Source of the DNA: Erythrophleum ivorense
Taxonomy: Eukaryota > Streptophyta > Magnoliopsida > Fabales > Fabaceae
DNA: 64,000 bases
Direction: 5' to 3'
NCBI GenBank assembly: GCA_026724425.1
Contig: JAIUCV010000001.1
Coordinates: 8,538,556 to 8,602,555 of the forward strand
Under the pieces are notes generated by a model. It did not search any database. It worked only from the letters and a program-made list of their open reading frames with translations, and was not told the origin of the DNA. Positions within the stretch are counted from its first letter, which is position 1; every line of letters starts with the position of its first letter. Made by a program: the position numbers and the translations under genes. Of the stretch, positions 36,192 through 47,955 are shown in pieces.

Positions 36192-37831
36192 ACAATCATT
36201 GACAACATTATCAAAACTCTTAAACAAAGGAAAGTCTCAGTCCCAAGAGGATTGATATTCACCGTTTCAAGCAAAATTAATCGCTGGACAAAACTTACAT
36301 ATACTTTATGAACTAGGGCCCCCATCTTATTTGAGTGCAAAATGTTTTGCAAACATCCCATTATGAGATTAAGATCATTCATTTAACAAAATAGCACATA
36401 CAGAGGATAGGCACCATGAGTTTTTACCAATATGACCTCTCAGACTTCATGTCATAACTCCAAAACTAGGACAAAGGATAAGAACTCCCTTTTAATCTCG
36501 TTAGTTCCTATCAGTAGGAAACTTTTAAGCCATTAGATAAAAATTAAAATGGGTCTCCCAAGTGAACCACATATATTATTAAAAACATTATCCAAGCAAG
36601 GGAAAAAGAACAAAACAACATAAAGAATATATGGAAAGCTTGGAGAGCTTCTTTTAATTACATCCATTCGGCAAATTGATTCTCAATCCAAATCATACAA
36701 TTAGAAGTAAAATCGAAACCAACACAGAGTAGAAACAAGACTAAAATCAAAACATGCACATACAAGAAGACAACACGTGATCAATATTTCCAGATCTATT
36801 AGATCTACCTAAGAAAATTAAGCGAAGCTATAAAAACTCAAATTCTTCTCTCTTTTGCAAATGATCCAGCTTGATGAATCACGATGCTTGGCTCCTCCTT
36901 TTTGTTCTCATTTTCCTCCCTTCTAGCCGTTAACCATCTATCTATGCATCACTGAAAAAAGAGGCGTTCTCTGATTTCACAACCCTCGCCTCCTCTCTCG
37001 ATTCTCGCTTGCTCTTCTCTTAATCTCCATTTTCTCCAAAGCCAGCACCTCACTTCCTTCCTCTCAATTGCTTTAACTCACAATCCCTCTCTTTCAAAAC
37101 ACCTTTCTTCTCCTTTCGGCCTCTTAATTCACAAAACCATCAAATTTTCCCTGCCATTTATGATTTTTCCCGGTCTCTTTTCTCTGCCCCTTCTCCTTTT
37201 AATCTCCTCTACATCTCTCACTTACTCTCCATCCTTCTTTCTTTACTCGAATCCTTCCTTCCTTTAATTTTTAGCCTTCTCTCAATCTCTCCTCTCGAAG
37301 CCAATTAGAGCCTCCTCCTCCCCCCTCGTGTGCTCTCAGTGCACTTTTGCGTGTCCTTTTTTGTGCCTCTGTGTCCTTTTTTTTATGCATCCTGTCTTCT
37401 CTGTGTCCTCAGAGTCGTACCACTAATGGGTTGCCCTACTATAGAGTAGGTGTGTATGAGTGTAAGGTTGCCAGAGAGAGACCAGGGCCAAAGATGCTGT
37501 TAGGGTTTGATAAAAATGGATCCTAGGTTGGGGCTCCATTTTCTTTAATGATTTTTGTTTGGGTTCAGATGGATTTTTTTTTATTTGGGCTCTAATGGTT
37601 GGGCTTTGGATTGGGCCTTTCTTCCTTTTCTCTTTTTTTTGTCTTTCTTTATCCATTTTTTTGGTTCTTCAATTTATTATTATTTTTGGGTTTTGATTAT
37701 TTTCTCTCTCGTTCTTTTTTAGTTAATTGGGCTATTGAAGTTTTAAGTATTGGCTTCTAGTTGAAAGAATCTATTAGGCTTTTTTTTAATACTATTTTTC
37801 TTCTGCTTCTTCTTTTTTTGTTTTTTTTTTC

Positions 37832-37864
<33 letters not shown>
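37832..37864. repeat. (TTA)n microsatellite
   Basis: TTA run inside the family T solo LTR. Confidence 0.9.
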
Positions 37865-37865
<1 letters not shown>

Positions 37866-38113
37866 GATTTCTAATTCCCTTTTTTTAGTTCTTTTTATTT
37901 TTTCATTTTTTCTCTTTTTCATGTTTTCTTTAGGGCTTCTCCTTTTCTTTTTTTTGTGATCTAATTTTAATCTCTATTTTTTTAATTGATTTATTTATTT
38001 TTCTTTTTTCTCCTTTTTCTTTTTCTTTTTATTATTATTATTTTTATAATATTTTACTAACTTAATTTTATTGTTATTTTTTGGATATGTCTGGATAAAA
38101 TACGGTGTTCACA

Positions 38114-38445
38114 CCTACGAGATTCTGGAGAAAGTAAGACCCGTGGCATACATAATTGCCTTGCCCCCTTAGTTAGCGATTGTTCACAATGTCTTTCATG
38201 TATCCCCACTGAAAAAGTATTAACCAAACTCCTCGCATATCATTGAACTCAAGGAGATAGAGCTCAAGAATATGACATATAAAGCTGAACCGGAACGGAT
38301 TGTGGATGCCATGGATAAACAATTAAGGAACAAGACTATCAGACTAGTGAAGGTTGTTTGGAAAGGGATGGCTCCAGGTGATGCAACCTAGGAGACTGAG
38401 GAAAAGATGAAGCAAGAGTATTCTTATCTATTTGATTAGGTAGGA
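38114..38445 (+). pseudogene. Ty3 element 1 integrase, part 2, with chromodomain-like tail
   Basis: Resumes with YEILEKVRPVAYIIALPP, then VHNVFHVSPLKKY, the usual integrase C-terminus. It ends with ERIVDAMDKQLRNKTIRLVK.VWK…AT.ETEEKMKQEYSYLF, a chromodomain-like module that in chromoviruses steers insertion toward certain chromatin. The expected Trp of ATWE is a TAG. Joining to part 1 across the C(T/C)TAC duplication is exact. Confidence 0.88.
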
Positions 38446-38484
38446 GTTTAGCATGTACTTTAAATTTTAGGGACAAAATTTCTT

Positions 38485-38499
38485 TAAGGAGGGGAGAAC
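38485..38499 (+). other. Ty3 element 1 polypurine tract
   Basis: TAAGGAGGGGAGAAC immediately before the 3' LTR, within the sequence GGGACAAAATTTCTTTAAGG that typically precedes chromovirus 3' LTRs. It would prime plus-strand DNA. Confidence 0.85.
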
Positions 38500-39321
38500 T
38501 ATAACATCACAATTCTTGTTTAGACGTAAAGTATTGATTGTGACCTTAGAGAGGATATATGATTAAACATTAGGCCTAAAGAGTAGGACATATATTAGAA
38601 TAAGGGGAGAAATTAAATTATCAACTATTTGAAATTTTCTTATAAAAGATTAAAGAAACTAGATAGCTTTAAAAGTAAATTAAATAGAAAATTAATAATC
38701 ATAAATAGTTATTAATATATATATGTATATGTATATATTTGCAATGGAAGATAACACAAAATTATATATATGTATATTTAAAGGTAAATTAAGTGATGAT
38801 AAAGTATAAAAAAATTATTAATAAAAAAAATCTGGTTAGATTTTAAAAATGTTTCAAATTATTTTAAATTTATCTTGAAATTATTTATATCAAATAGAAT
38901 AAAAATATATGTATATATATTTATATAATAATAATAAGATAAGAAGGAAAGTAAAGTTATCTTGAAATTATTTATATCCAATGGAATAATAATAATAATA
39001 ATAATAATAAGGAAGGTAAAGTTATCTTGAAATTATTTATATCCAATAGAATAATATATATATATATATATAATATTAATAACATAAGAAGGAAAGTTAG
39101 TTTAAATTTTTATGATTTCTTCAAGGTTAAATTAACCTAAATGAGAAAAAAAACCTACCCATTCTTTTATCTTTTCATTGCTTCGCCACACACATCGCCT
39201 CATACTCTCTCAGGTACTTTTCCTTCTTTTCTTCTCTCTCTCCTTCGTCTTTTTTTTTTCTTTTTCAGCGCCTCCTGCTCTTTTTCTTATTGTCAAAGGT
39301 AATACCTTGTATCATTAATTA

Positions 39322-39374
<53 letters not shown>

Positions 39375-41274
39375 GCACATGTCTGTCTTTTTCTTTCTTT
39401 CTTCCATTGAGTAATTGCTTTCACAATATGTATATATATATACACACACACATAATATAATATGACTTTATATATATAATATTATATATAATATATCATA
39501 TGAATTTATATATATATATATAGTTTATATATATAATACAATATGAATTTAGATTAGAAATTAAGATTTAGGAATTTGAAAATTTTTTTAAATTAAAATT
39601 TGACATGAAATTGACCAATCTAATGAACTAATTAAATTACAAAGGGATATGGATTTAAAAAGGGAATCTTGGATTCTTTATGGTAATTTTAAGGTCCTAG
39701 AGTAGTTTTAAAGTGACCTTAGAGTAGCTTTAGGATAATTCTTTAGTAGTTTTGAATTAAATATTAATGTTTTTGTATATGTGTGATTTTTGTAAACTAT
39801 CACTGAAAGCATTTACTGCTGGAATTGCTGTTTGATTGTCTTATGAGTTAAGGAGAACAGGTAATTTAGGGGTTTTCCATGTGTGTGCAAATTGTATTTG
39901 TTGTATGGTTCATTAAATAAATAATTTTTTATCTTGTTGAGCACGGTACAAGTATATAGACTAGGTATGATATGATAAAGGAAATTATTGTTGAATTAAT
40001 GGAATTATTAGAATCATGTCAAGCATGTTTGTAGCTGTAATATAATTTTGATGTAGCGTTTTCTTTTCAAGCATGCTTGTGAACTCAAACAAATATTGTG
40101 GTATTCTAGAACTGGTGTTGTGATATTTTGTAGTTTTATTCCTTCAAGCATGCTTATAACCCATTTTAATGATTCAATGAAGTACCTTATTTCTTTTCAA
40201 GCATGCTTGTATACATTGTGAATGATGTATATACCTTATATGCATTGGTGATAAGTTGAGGAGATGATGATGTTGATATACATATGAATTAGTGACTATG
40301 TGGTTTGCCTCCACTTACCTGGCTAGGTTTGTAAATGGGGAATGTGGGATAATGACACCTCTTGATTTAGTTCCTTAAAAGGGGGAGCCATAGTCTGGGC
40401 TTGGGCTCTGTACCTTTGGCAGGGTATATCTCAAGCACTGAAGGAGCTTTGGTCAGTCCAGTATGGGGGCTAGGTCGTGGATAAGCCTATAGTTCCTTTC
40501 AGCGGTATAAGGTTGGATGAAAAAATAAGGGAGGTTGCACATATTACATATTATCATTTTTTATATAATTCATGGATTATACCCTATGATCTTTTATGTT
40601 AATAATTAATAATAATGCTGATGGAATTGCATGTATGCCTATGGTATGTTATTTGTATGTAGTTGTTGGGTCGTATGTACATGGTAAAACTTTGGTTACT
40701 GAGTCATTAGTACTCACTCCTTTCTTTTAACATTTCCAGGTGAAGGATTGAATAAGAGGCTAGGGAAGGCACCAGAGGGTTGAGCCACTGGCTCTTGTGC
40801 TCCTTGAGTACATACTGGGTTACTGTTTACTATTTGCTATGACCTTAGGATGTTTATTTAGTTTTATTGTTTTTGGACTATAATATTTTAATTATGATTT
40901 AATCATTTTGGTTAATAGGACCTTGTTTTACTTATTTGTTATGATTAGTAATTTGAGATTTACTTATATAGACTAGGTACTTTAATTTATGTGCCTAAGC
41001 TGTAGACTTTAAGTTTTTAGTGATTTGAATTGAATAAAATGGGCGGAGCCCTCTGATTATGAAATAAATGTTGAGCAGGTATTTGTGTGGAAATAGGGCT
41101 GAGCCCTCATTTAGATCTTTAAATTGTATTCAAAGAGGCAGAGCTTCCATTATTATATTAATATAGATACTTGGGCCTATGATTTAAGGACAGAGTCCAT
41201 AGCCCATCGTGCATATTTGGAGTCCTTATGACTAATTATATGCTAAGTATTTAGATATTAGGATAGGTGTTACA
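38500..41274 (+). repeat. Ty3 element 1, 3' LTR
   Basis: 2775 bp partner of 23123-25929. It begins TATAACATC (G to A in the terminal TG). Length differences fall largely at microsatellites, for example a longer CA run (39324-39368) and extra AT/AATAAT runs (38880-39070). Confidence 0.92.
39324..39368. repeat. (CA)n microsatellite in the Ty3 3' LTR
   Basis: About 45 bases of CA, much longer than the matching CA run in the 5' LTR (23941-23954), showing expansion in one LTR after insertion. Confidence 0.95.
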
Positions 41275-41279
41275 AGAGA
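41275..41279. repeat. Target-site duplication AGAGA (right)
   Basis: Directly follows the terminal TTACA of the Ty3 3' LTR. Confidence 0.92.
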
Positions 41280-41520
41280 AACTCTAGATTGTAAACACCT
41301 TTCACTTGATTATCATTAGATGAGAATTTTGGTAGTGGTTTGATTGTTGAATTAATATATTATAAAAGTTCATAGCCATAGATTACAATGTAGATTTGCT
41401 ATTTCCATTGTAGATAGTAGCTATCATCAAGTTTGACCAAAAGTGGTATGTGTGAAATATACCACCTTTTTCTTCTATATGACCTAAGAACTTGAAGTGC
41501 TTAACATCTTCAAGATTATG
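41280..41520 (-). pseudogene. Copia gag 5' fragment
   Basis: Between the primer-binding site and the Ty3 insertion. The minus strand encodes VKLDDSYYLQW and, further on, IKPLPKF, as at the N-terminal start of copia gag (LDD.NYL.W … KPPPKF). It stops at the 3' LTR of the inserted Ty3 element and continues at 23122. Confidence 0.7.
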
Positions 41521-41532
41521 GCTCTGATACCA
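41521..41532 (-). other. Copia primer-binding site (initiator-Met tRNA)
   Basis: The minus strand reads TGGTATCAGAGC immediately after the 5' LTR, complementary to the 3' end of plant initiator methionine tRNA. It starts minus-strand cDNA synthesis. Confidence 0.93.
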
Positions 41533-41716
41533 TGTTAATGTAAAGCAGAGACTGTAGAGAGTTTGTATAGAGAGAATGAAGAAGCAATGATAAGAGAAGG
41601 GAATTCTTTCTTCACCCTACTGAAAGGAATATACAAGGTATTTATAGCATGAGATAGGTGTTAGAGAGTTATAAAAGATTCTATATTCTGTTATAACTAT
41701 TTAAACTTCTCTAACA
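41533..41716 (-). repeat. Copia 5' LTR
   Basis: 184 bp. Pairs with 15192-15375 at equal length, with about 18 differences by eye (roughly 10%). Ends AACA on the minus strand directly before the primer-binding site. Confidence 0.93.
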
Positions 41717-42361
41717 CTATTAAAAAAGTTAATATTTTATATAATATGAGGCTTTAATTTTATTAATATCATAGTAAAAATAATTAAATTGATAGTAAGC
41801 TCTATTAAAACAAAGGCTTTAGGTTTTGCATTATATCAAACATGTTCAGTTTGAAAATATTTTGAAAAATAGGTCATAACTATAATTATAAAAAAATATA
41901 GTTATTGGGCCTAGAATAAGTTAATGTATTTCATACTATTTCATGGGCTTAAATTTGAACTTCACATTTGTTAATGGGCTTAATCGTACTCAATGATTAT
42001 TTTCCAATGATTGTATTGAATATCTTATTTAAGGTAAGCTTTCAAATATGATATTAATTGAGTTAAATATTTTATAAGGAAAGTTTTTATTGAAACGCAA
42101 TATAATTTTCAAGAAAGTTTTTTTTTGGAGTTCTCATATAAGAAAAGTCTTTGAATAAGAAGAATCTTAGAAACCTTATATAGTATATTTTTGAATTAAT
42201 ATATATTGAGCATTAATTGAAATATCTGAAAGGACATTTTTGAAATAACTTTGTATAATTAAGTCAAGGTATTAATATGGAAACATTCTATATTGACTCA
42301 GCCATGATCTAACTATTTTGAAATATTAATGGAACAATCCTAATTAGGTACAAAAAAAGGT
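41717..42361. other. AT-rich spacer, host sequence unknown
   Basis: No gene or recognisable element. The first five bases are the right copia target copy CTATT, and 42357-42361 (AAGGT) is the left target copy of the next solo LTR. Confidence 0.5.
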
Positions 42362-45300
42362 TGTAACACCATCATACCATAATTTATATTTAGGTTCTAA
42401 TCCATGAAACGTAGGATTACTCAAGAAAAAGACATGAAAATATTACATTTTCTTGTGTTGCGTAGCAGATAAATTTTTCGTTCGGCATTTCATGGACCAA
42501 GAGAACTCATTAAACTCGTTCTTATATTTAATTACACTAATACAATTCAAAACCATCCAAGAAAGTGGCTTGGAACTCATACAAGTGGGTGAAACACACC
42601 AATTTCCACGAATTAGCCACAGTCAGATTTTGGATTTTTCTATCATAACTTCGAAAATTGATAACTAAATCTATAAAAATCAAAATCTAACAAACTTTAC
42701 CATTACAAAAATCTATGGATGTATATCCCATGGTAAAAATAATTTCAACTCATGAATCATTAAGAGGAGAACTTTTGACATCCAAAAAGCCACTAAGGTC
42801 GCTGCTGTTTGGGCTACTGGTTCAAATTACTGATATGAACTTTCAAAATTCATAACTAATTCTATAAAAATTGAAATCATATAAATTCAGTAATTCTAGA
42901 AAGCTACAGATATTAAATTTATGCTAAAAATAATTCTAGAAAGAAACAGAAATGTTTAGCTATTGGAAATCTATGGAATAGTGACTGGACTTAAGGGACA
43001 CTACTGCTACTGACAATAAATTTAAAAAATGTATAACTCTCTGGTCATACCTCCAAATGAGGTGATCTCTATGGCCACAGAAAGCTTATAATGTCTAGTT
43101 TATTCTTGTAGAATTTCACAAGCATTGGATACTATTTACCTATCGGGTGACACAGAACACAAACCTGCCAGTATGAACAGTGCACATACCAGAACCAATT
43201 GAAAATCTGAACTTTGAAAATTCATAACTAATTCTGTAGAGCTCCATTTTTTCTGAAATTTAGCTTCTCAAAAATCTCTCAATGAGATCTACATGCCTGC
43301 GAAATTTCAAGGAGAAATTCCTTCATTTGGTCAGATTGTACTGTAGGGTGCCATTTGGGTCACTTTAATGCATTTTAATGGTGCAAAAGTGTGCAAAATG
43401 GCTCCTAAGGTTCTTATGGCCACTTGGGCAGGTGGGAATGGCCCAAAAAGACTCCCTAAACTTGTATTAAAGGTGTAGAGACTCAAAACACAAAACCTCA
43501 TCCTTCATCCTTAAGCCATATGCTAAGAAACATGTATTTAAAATGGCCATTCAATGCCAAAAAATTGCAATACATTCCATTTATCATCAAATTTCATACA
43601 TACATCATCTATTAGGATAATTACACATGTTCCATTCATTCTTTATCAATTCTATCAAAAGATTATTTCACATGCCATTCCTTTGGTTACAACATAAGCA
43701 AAATTAAGAGCTTTATTTCATCTTCTCCCTTGGTGGCTTCTATTTCCTTGTTCATTGGCTCCACCTAGCATATTAGGATATTAGAGAGGAGGGAGTGAGA
43801 TTCAAAGAATCCTAATAGCTCATCTCCCATTCAACCATACATAAAGAATTTAATACAAGCCTTAAGGATGCATGCATGGCATACAAACATTGAAAAAGGT
43901 GCAAATACATTCTTGGCATTTACACAAAGCACACATAACATATTTAGGCTTGCCAAATGAATGGATTAGCCTTACCCACTTTCTTCCAAGTTTTTGGACT
44001 TGCCTCACCCTTTTTCTCAAAGCTTTGAACTAAGCCTTGCTCTTAGGAGACTTTCTTTTGGTCTCAACCACTTCTAAGGATTCTTGGCTCATCCTCATCG
44101 AAGATAGAAGGTTTTTGGCCTTTTCACATTCAAGTAAACCAATGCAAACATAATTCATAACTTAAAATACACATACACATATTCAAAAATAATGTAGACA
44201 TTCATTCATGCATGGGAGAAAAGAGAAAGAGCTACCTTTGGTGAAATCACACACTTTCCTCCTTGGATTTGTCCCCCCTTTCTCGGCTCCACACACACAA
44301 GGATGTGAGATTGGTTTCTCTTAGCCTAAACACAATTTACGGAAGCCAATTAGCGTCATGAAATTATTTCTAAAGTCATACATCTTCCTTAAACTCTAAC
44401 TTGGGCTAATGACCTCTTTATGGTTCCAAAATGCCTCTAATAAAGCAGCACCTCTCAAATAAATTCTAGGCTCCATTATCTTCATTCATATATGATTCTT
44501 GACACCTTTCAAGCCTCTTGGAGTCGCCACCTAATTAAACCAAGAGTCTAAGTATATGTTGCTTCCTTAAGTCACATTATAGAATCTATGGTACCAATTC
44601 ATTCTCTAGGCCTCGAAAATTTCTCTTAAGGTTTTCCATCACTTTTATTCATTGTATATGACTCAAAAATAGGCCTCGAACAAATTAAAACTATCCCTAA
44701 CCTATTTAACTAGCCTAGACCGAAACATAAGGGGGAGGAAGGGTTCATAGGCTTTTTGATTTTTCCTTGATGGGAGACACACTTGGGAGACTTCTTAGAG
44801 GTCTTAGAAGCTCAAATAAACACTCATATAGCCTAGGAAGTTTATGAATCAAAACAAATTTTACAAGCTCTTCAAGAATCCTATACTTTGCTAACTTGAA
44901 AATCAATAGCTTTTACTTGATTTCCTTTGCATATTCTAAATTCCCACATCCTAATTCATATGATTCATTTTTGGTTTGGTCAAAAATTTAATCCCTCATG
45001 GCTGGTCTTACATGTGGGGAAATGAAAAGAAGAGGAGGAAAGAGACTTAAGCTTAGGAAGTAGCAAAAATACCTTAGATTCTTATTTTTCTTGGTTTGTT
45101 CTTCACTTGGTTAGCCTCCCCTCATCAAATCTGAAAATTCCACCTCTGTTCTTCCCTCAAAACAGATTTAAAAACACTATCAAACCTATAGAAATAAGGA
45201 GGAGAAGGAGGAGAAGTAACTTGCTAAACAGAAAGCTAGATTTTTTATGGAATTTTCTACCTTTTCTTGGTTTTTTCTCCCTTCAAGATTGCTTCTTCTT

Positions 45301-45915
45301 GTATGCCTAAAAGAACTGGTTCTCCTCTCTATTCTGGGAAAAAGAAAGACTGTGGGAAATGAGAGCAAGGGAGGGTGTGAGTTTAAGAAGCTTCAAGAAT
45401 AAAAGAATTCTAAAAATTCCCATTTCGTTCCTTCGTCATGAAATTTTTGTTTTAGCTTTTTTTTAGAACCGTCTTTTTCATTATAAAATTTAGGTTCCCA
45501 ATTTAGTAAAATGCTTTTGGAATCACTCAAATCGGAGCTAAAACCTTCCCGAACGAATCAATTAAAGTTTGGATCAATTGACATTGAAAAATATACATCG
45601 GAGGGGTTTTACCAATCCCGGGGCTTCCCATAGTTTTCAGGGCTTCTAAGAACCTCAGAGAACTTAAAAGTTTCATTTAAAAAGCCCTCCTATGTGGTTT
45701 TTTAAAATTGCACTTATTTACGAAAATACCACTAGCCTTTCGACAAATTTTTTGAATACTACGGCCCCAGTTTCTAGGCAACTCAGGATTCAAATCCTCA
45801 TTTTCCATTATTTAAAATTTTATTTTAATTTTTTTTTGTCTTAAATAACTTATCTCAAAGGACTTGCTTTGGAAATCGACTTATTTCAACGTTTTATGAA
45901 AAGCCGGACATTACA
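42362..45915 (-). mobile_element. Solo LTR, Ty3-type family A/C
   Basis: 3554 bp, + strand TGTAACACC…GACATTACA, with exact target duplication AAGGT at 42357-42361 and 45916-45920. Colinear with 17602-21359 in the same orientation along most of its length. No coding domain inside; open frames (42453, 45107, 45186) are chance. Confidence 0.92.
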
Positions 45916-45920
45916 AAGGT

Positions 45921-46228
45921 AAATCCACAATATCAAGAAATAGAAAAGGAAAATGATAGTTTGAAGGAAGTAGAAATGAAGCTACACTTATGAAGATTCA
46001 TTTAAGTATGCTAACTTCTAGAAGGCTACATAAGATGAAGACAACGTTTTACATTTGAAAGATTGCTTATTATGGAATGAAGACATTGCACTTATCACAT
46101 ATTAATTGAATACATTCAAGGCAAATTCCTAATTAGGAAGCATATTTGGGCAATTTAACAAATTTGCTATCAATGGGCATGCGCTAAATGGTTGCCATAT
46201 ATATTGAAGGCCATTTGAAGATGTAAAA
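45921..46228. other. Spacer between solo LTR and Athila-like element
   Basis: About 300 bases with no recognised feature. Bases 46224-46228 (TAAAA) are the left target copy of the Athila-like element. Confidence 0.5.
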
Positions 46229-47668
46229 TGATGTGATGCATTTCTTATATGTTAATTGAACTTTAATATTAATAACTAATTAAGTTAATGAGGGTTAGTA
46301 TTTCTTATTTTATGCATTTTGAATAGGAATTTAATGAATGTTGATGAGAGAAGGAAAATACAAGGAAGACTAAGCCCATATACTTAATTGGAGGCCCAAT
46401 TTATCTTGTGTATGGTGCCTAAATCTAACTTGGGAAGGAAGAAATCAAAATAGGAATTATTTATAAAAAAAAGAAAAGAAGTTTTCTAAAGCTACAAGGA
46501 AATAGGAAAATCTTTGCATATCAATGATTGTTACAAAAATAGGAAACCATAGTAAGAGAAATAAAAAGGAAACAAAGGAAATCAATAGGAGGCACATTTC
46601 AGTCAAGGAAAAGCTCTAGAAAATGGCTGTGACATTGAGAGATATGGAATTCCATTCGAAGATTACTATGCCACATTAAATAATTTCTCTTTCATCTACT
46701 TCTCTTTTCTTCTATTATTATAAATTCATTCAATTTTGTTTTTAGGATTTTATTTTTGATCATGAATAGCTAAACCTCTTAAATCTGGGGTTTGATTTCT
46801 ATTCCTATCAATCTATTGTTTAGTTTATTAATTATTACAAATTTTTAGCCACTCTTTGTGAATTTTCATTTATAGTGAAATGAATTGAAAGGTGAATTGT
46901 TATGGGAGATCACTTAGTTAACAAACTTAGGTTCAGATTTTATGGAGATATAGATCTTACCTAGGTGGGTAGTAATCTACATGCATGCCATAATGTTAAA
47001 TATAGGTGTACATTAAATTCTACTAAATTTAAGGGGTTTATGTTAGAATCTATGATTACAAAAGTAGACGTAGAACTAGCATAGATACATATGTTTTATC
47101 TTGAAAGAAAATTATCTTTATTCTTATAAAACCTGTGGCCTTTTTCCTGTTCATTTTCTGCTATTTCTAATGCACTGTTCTTTAAGTCTCATCAATCATC
47201 TTTATCAATTACTATATATAAATCCTTGTGGGTCAATTACTATTTATTTGCACTATTTATTTACATTATTTATTTGCACTTTTTCTCATTTTTTTCCTTT
47301 ATGGGGCCTATAGAAAAATTTTAAAACCTTATGCATCTTGTAAAGGGCCCACCTAGTCATGCAAATATTGAGAAATCAATTATTAATTAGGATAGAAATC
47401 AATTGCATGAGCTAATCCTTGTTATGCATAAAAAGTAAACAATGAAATTCAAATTTCATAATTTTCTTAATTAATCTAGTCAAATCATTTAATTTCAGTT
47501 TTAGGTTGTTTTGAGTTTAGTTCCTAGTTAATTAATTTGAATTTTTTATTTTTTAAATAATAAGGATAATTAGAAAAATTGGTACTTGATTAACTTTCCT
47601 TGTTAAATGATATTTTACTCATTCTATATTACTTGTGTGACCTATATGCTTGTGGAAAGTCACCAACA
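46229..47668 (+). repeat. Athila-like 5' LTR
   Basis: 1440 bp. Shares with 59867-61047 the start TGATGTGA and long colinear stretches (GAGAGAAGGA, GAGGCCCAAT-type sequence, AACCACCAACA-type end). It is about 260 bp longer than its partner, mainly because the 3' copy lacks material equivalent to about 47090-47340. Confidence 0.9.
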
Positions 47669-47674
47669 AGTTTT

Positions 47675-47689
47675 TGATGCCATTGTTGG
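47675..47689 (+). other. Athila-type primer-binding site (degenerate)
   Basis: AGTTTT then TGATGCCATTGTTGG. Athila elements have AGTTTT then TGGCGCCGTTGCCGG, matching Asp tRNA. The four differences are all G to A or C to T, consistent with deamination of an original perfect site. Confidence 0.85.
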
Positions 47690-47955
47690 TTAAGGCATAA
47701 TCAATGTCAATTTGATAATTATCCTTATTAATTTAGAAAATTTTCTTTTTAATTTTTTTATTTTTGTTAACCTTATTTTTTATTTTTGGTTAATTTTCCT
47801 AAATTTTCCTCTTTCAAGTATTAAGGCTTATGAATCATTCATAAGTTGTTAAGTTTCAAGAGTTTAACCTGAAGCCAAAATGTGTGTTACACTCTAGAAG
47901 AAGGCAGGGAGATGTACTGCAAGAAACCCAAGCAAATAACTTATATCAAGAAGCA

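Larger units (their letters stand above)
30383..38113 (-). mobile_element. Solo LTR, family T (copy 2), inside Ty3 integrase
   Basis: + strand TGTCACAC…GGTGTTCACA, the inverse of the termini of the solo LTR at 11303-14751. Flanking CTTAC (30378-30382) and CCTAC (38114-38118) is a target duplication with one mismatch. Gross length is 7731 bp. Removing the nested LTR at 33186-36191 and its target copy leaves about 4.7 kb, about 1.3 kb longer than copy 1. There is no coding domain. A long T-rich low-complexity zone lies at 30950-32050 and a C/T-rich zone at 36850-37400, mirroring the A-rich and purine-rich zones of copy 1. Confidence 0.9.
23123..41274 (+). mobile_element. Complete Ty3/gypsy chromovirus (Tekay/Del-like), inside copia gag
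   Basis: Borders TGTAACATCC…GTGTTACA with exact target duplication AGAGA at 23118-23122 and 41275-41279. The 5' LTR is 23123-25929 and the 3' LTR 38500-41274. A degenerate initiator-Met primer site follows the 5' LTR and a polypurine tract precedes the 3' LTR. The gag, protease, RT, RNase H, integrase order is that of Ty3, and a chromodomain-like tail ends pol. Total 18.2 kb, of which 7.7 kb is the solo LTR inserted at 30383. All frames contain stops. Lineage is inferred from the LTR length of about 2.8 kb and the integrase tail. Confidence 0.94.
15192..41716 (-). mobile_element. Ty1/copia retrotransposon (Ale/Retrofit-like), interrupted twice
   Basis: Minus-strand element. The 5' LTR is at 41533-41716 and the 3' LTR at 15192-15375, both 184 bp, both TGTTAGAG…AACA on the minus strand. 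A 12-base initiator-Met primer site abuts the 5' LTR. Flanks TTATT (15187-15191) and CTATT (41717-41721) are a target duplication with one mismatch. Two later insertions, the solo LTR at 17602-21359 and the Ty3 element at 23123-41274, account for about 21.9 kb. Without them the element is about 4.6 kb, normal for a short-LTR copia. Order along the minus strand is gag, protease, integrase, RT, RNase H, which is diagnostic of copia. Many stops and shifts make it defunct. The lineage is inferred from LTR and element size and the gag type. Confidence 0.93.
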
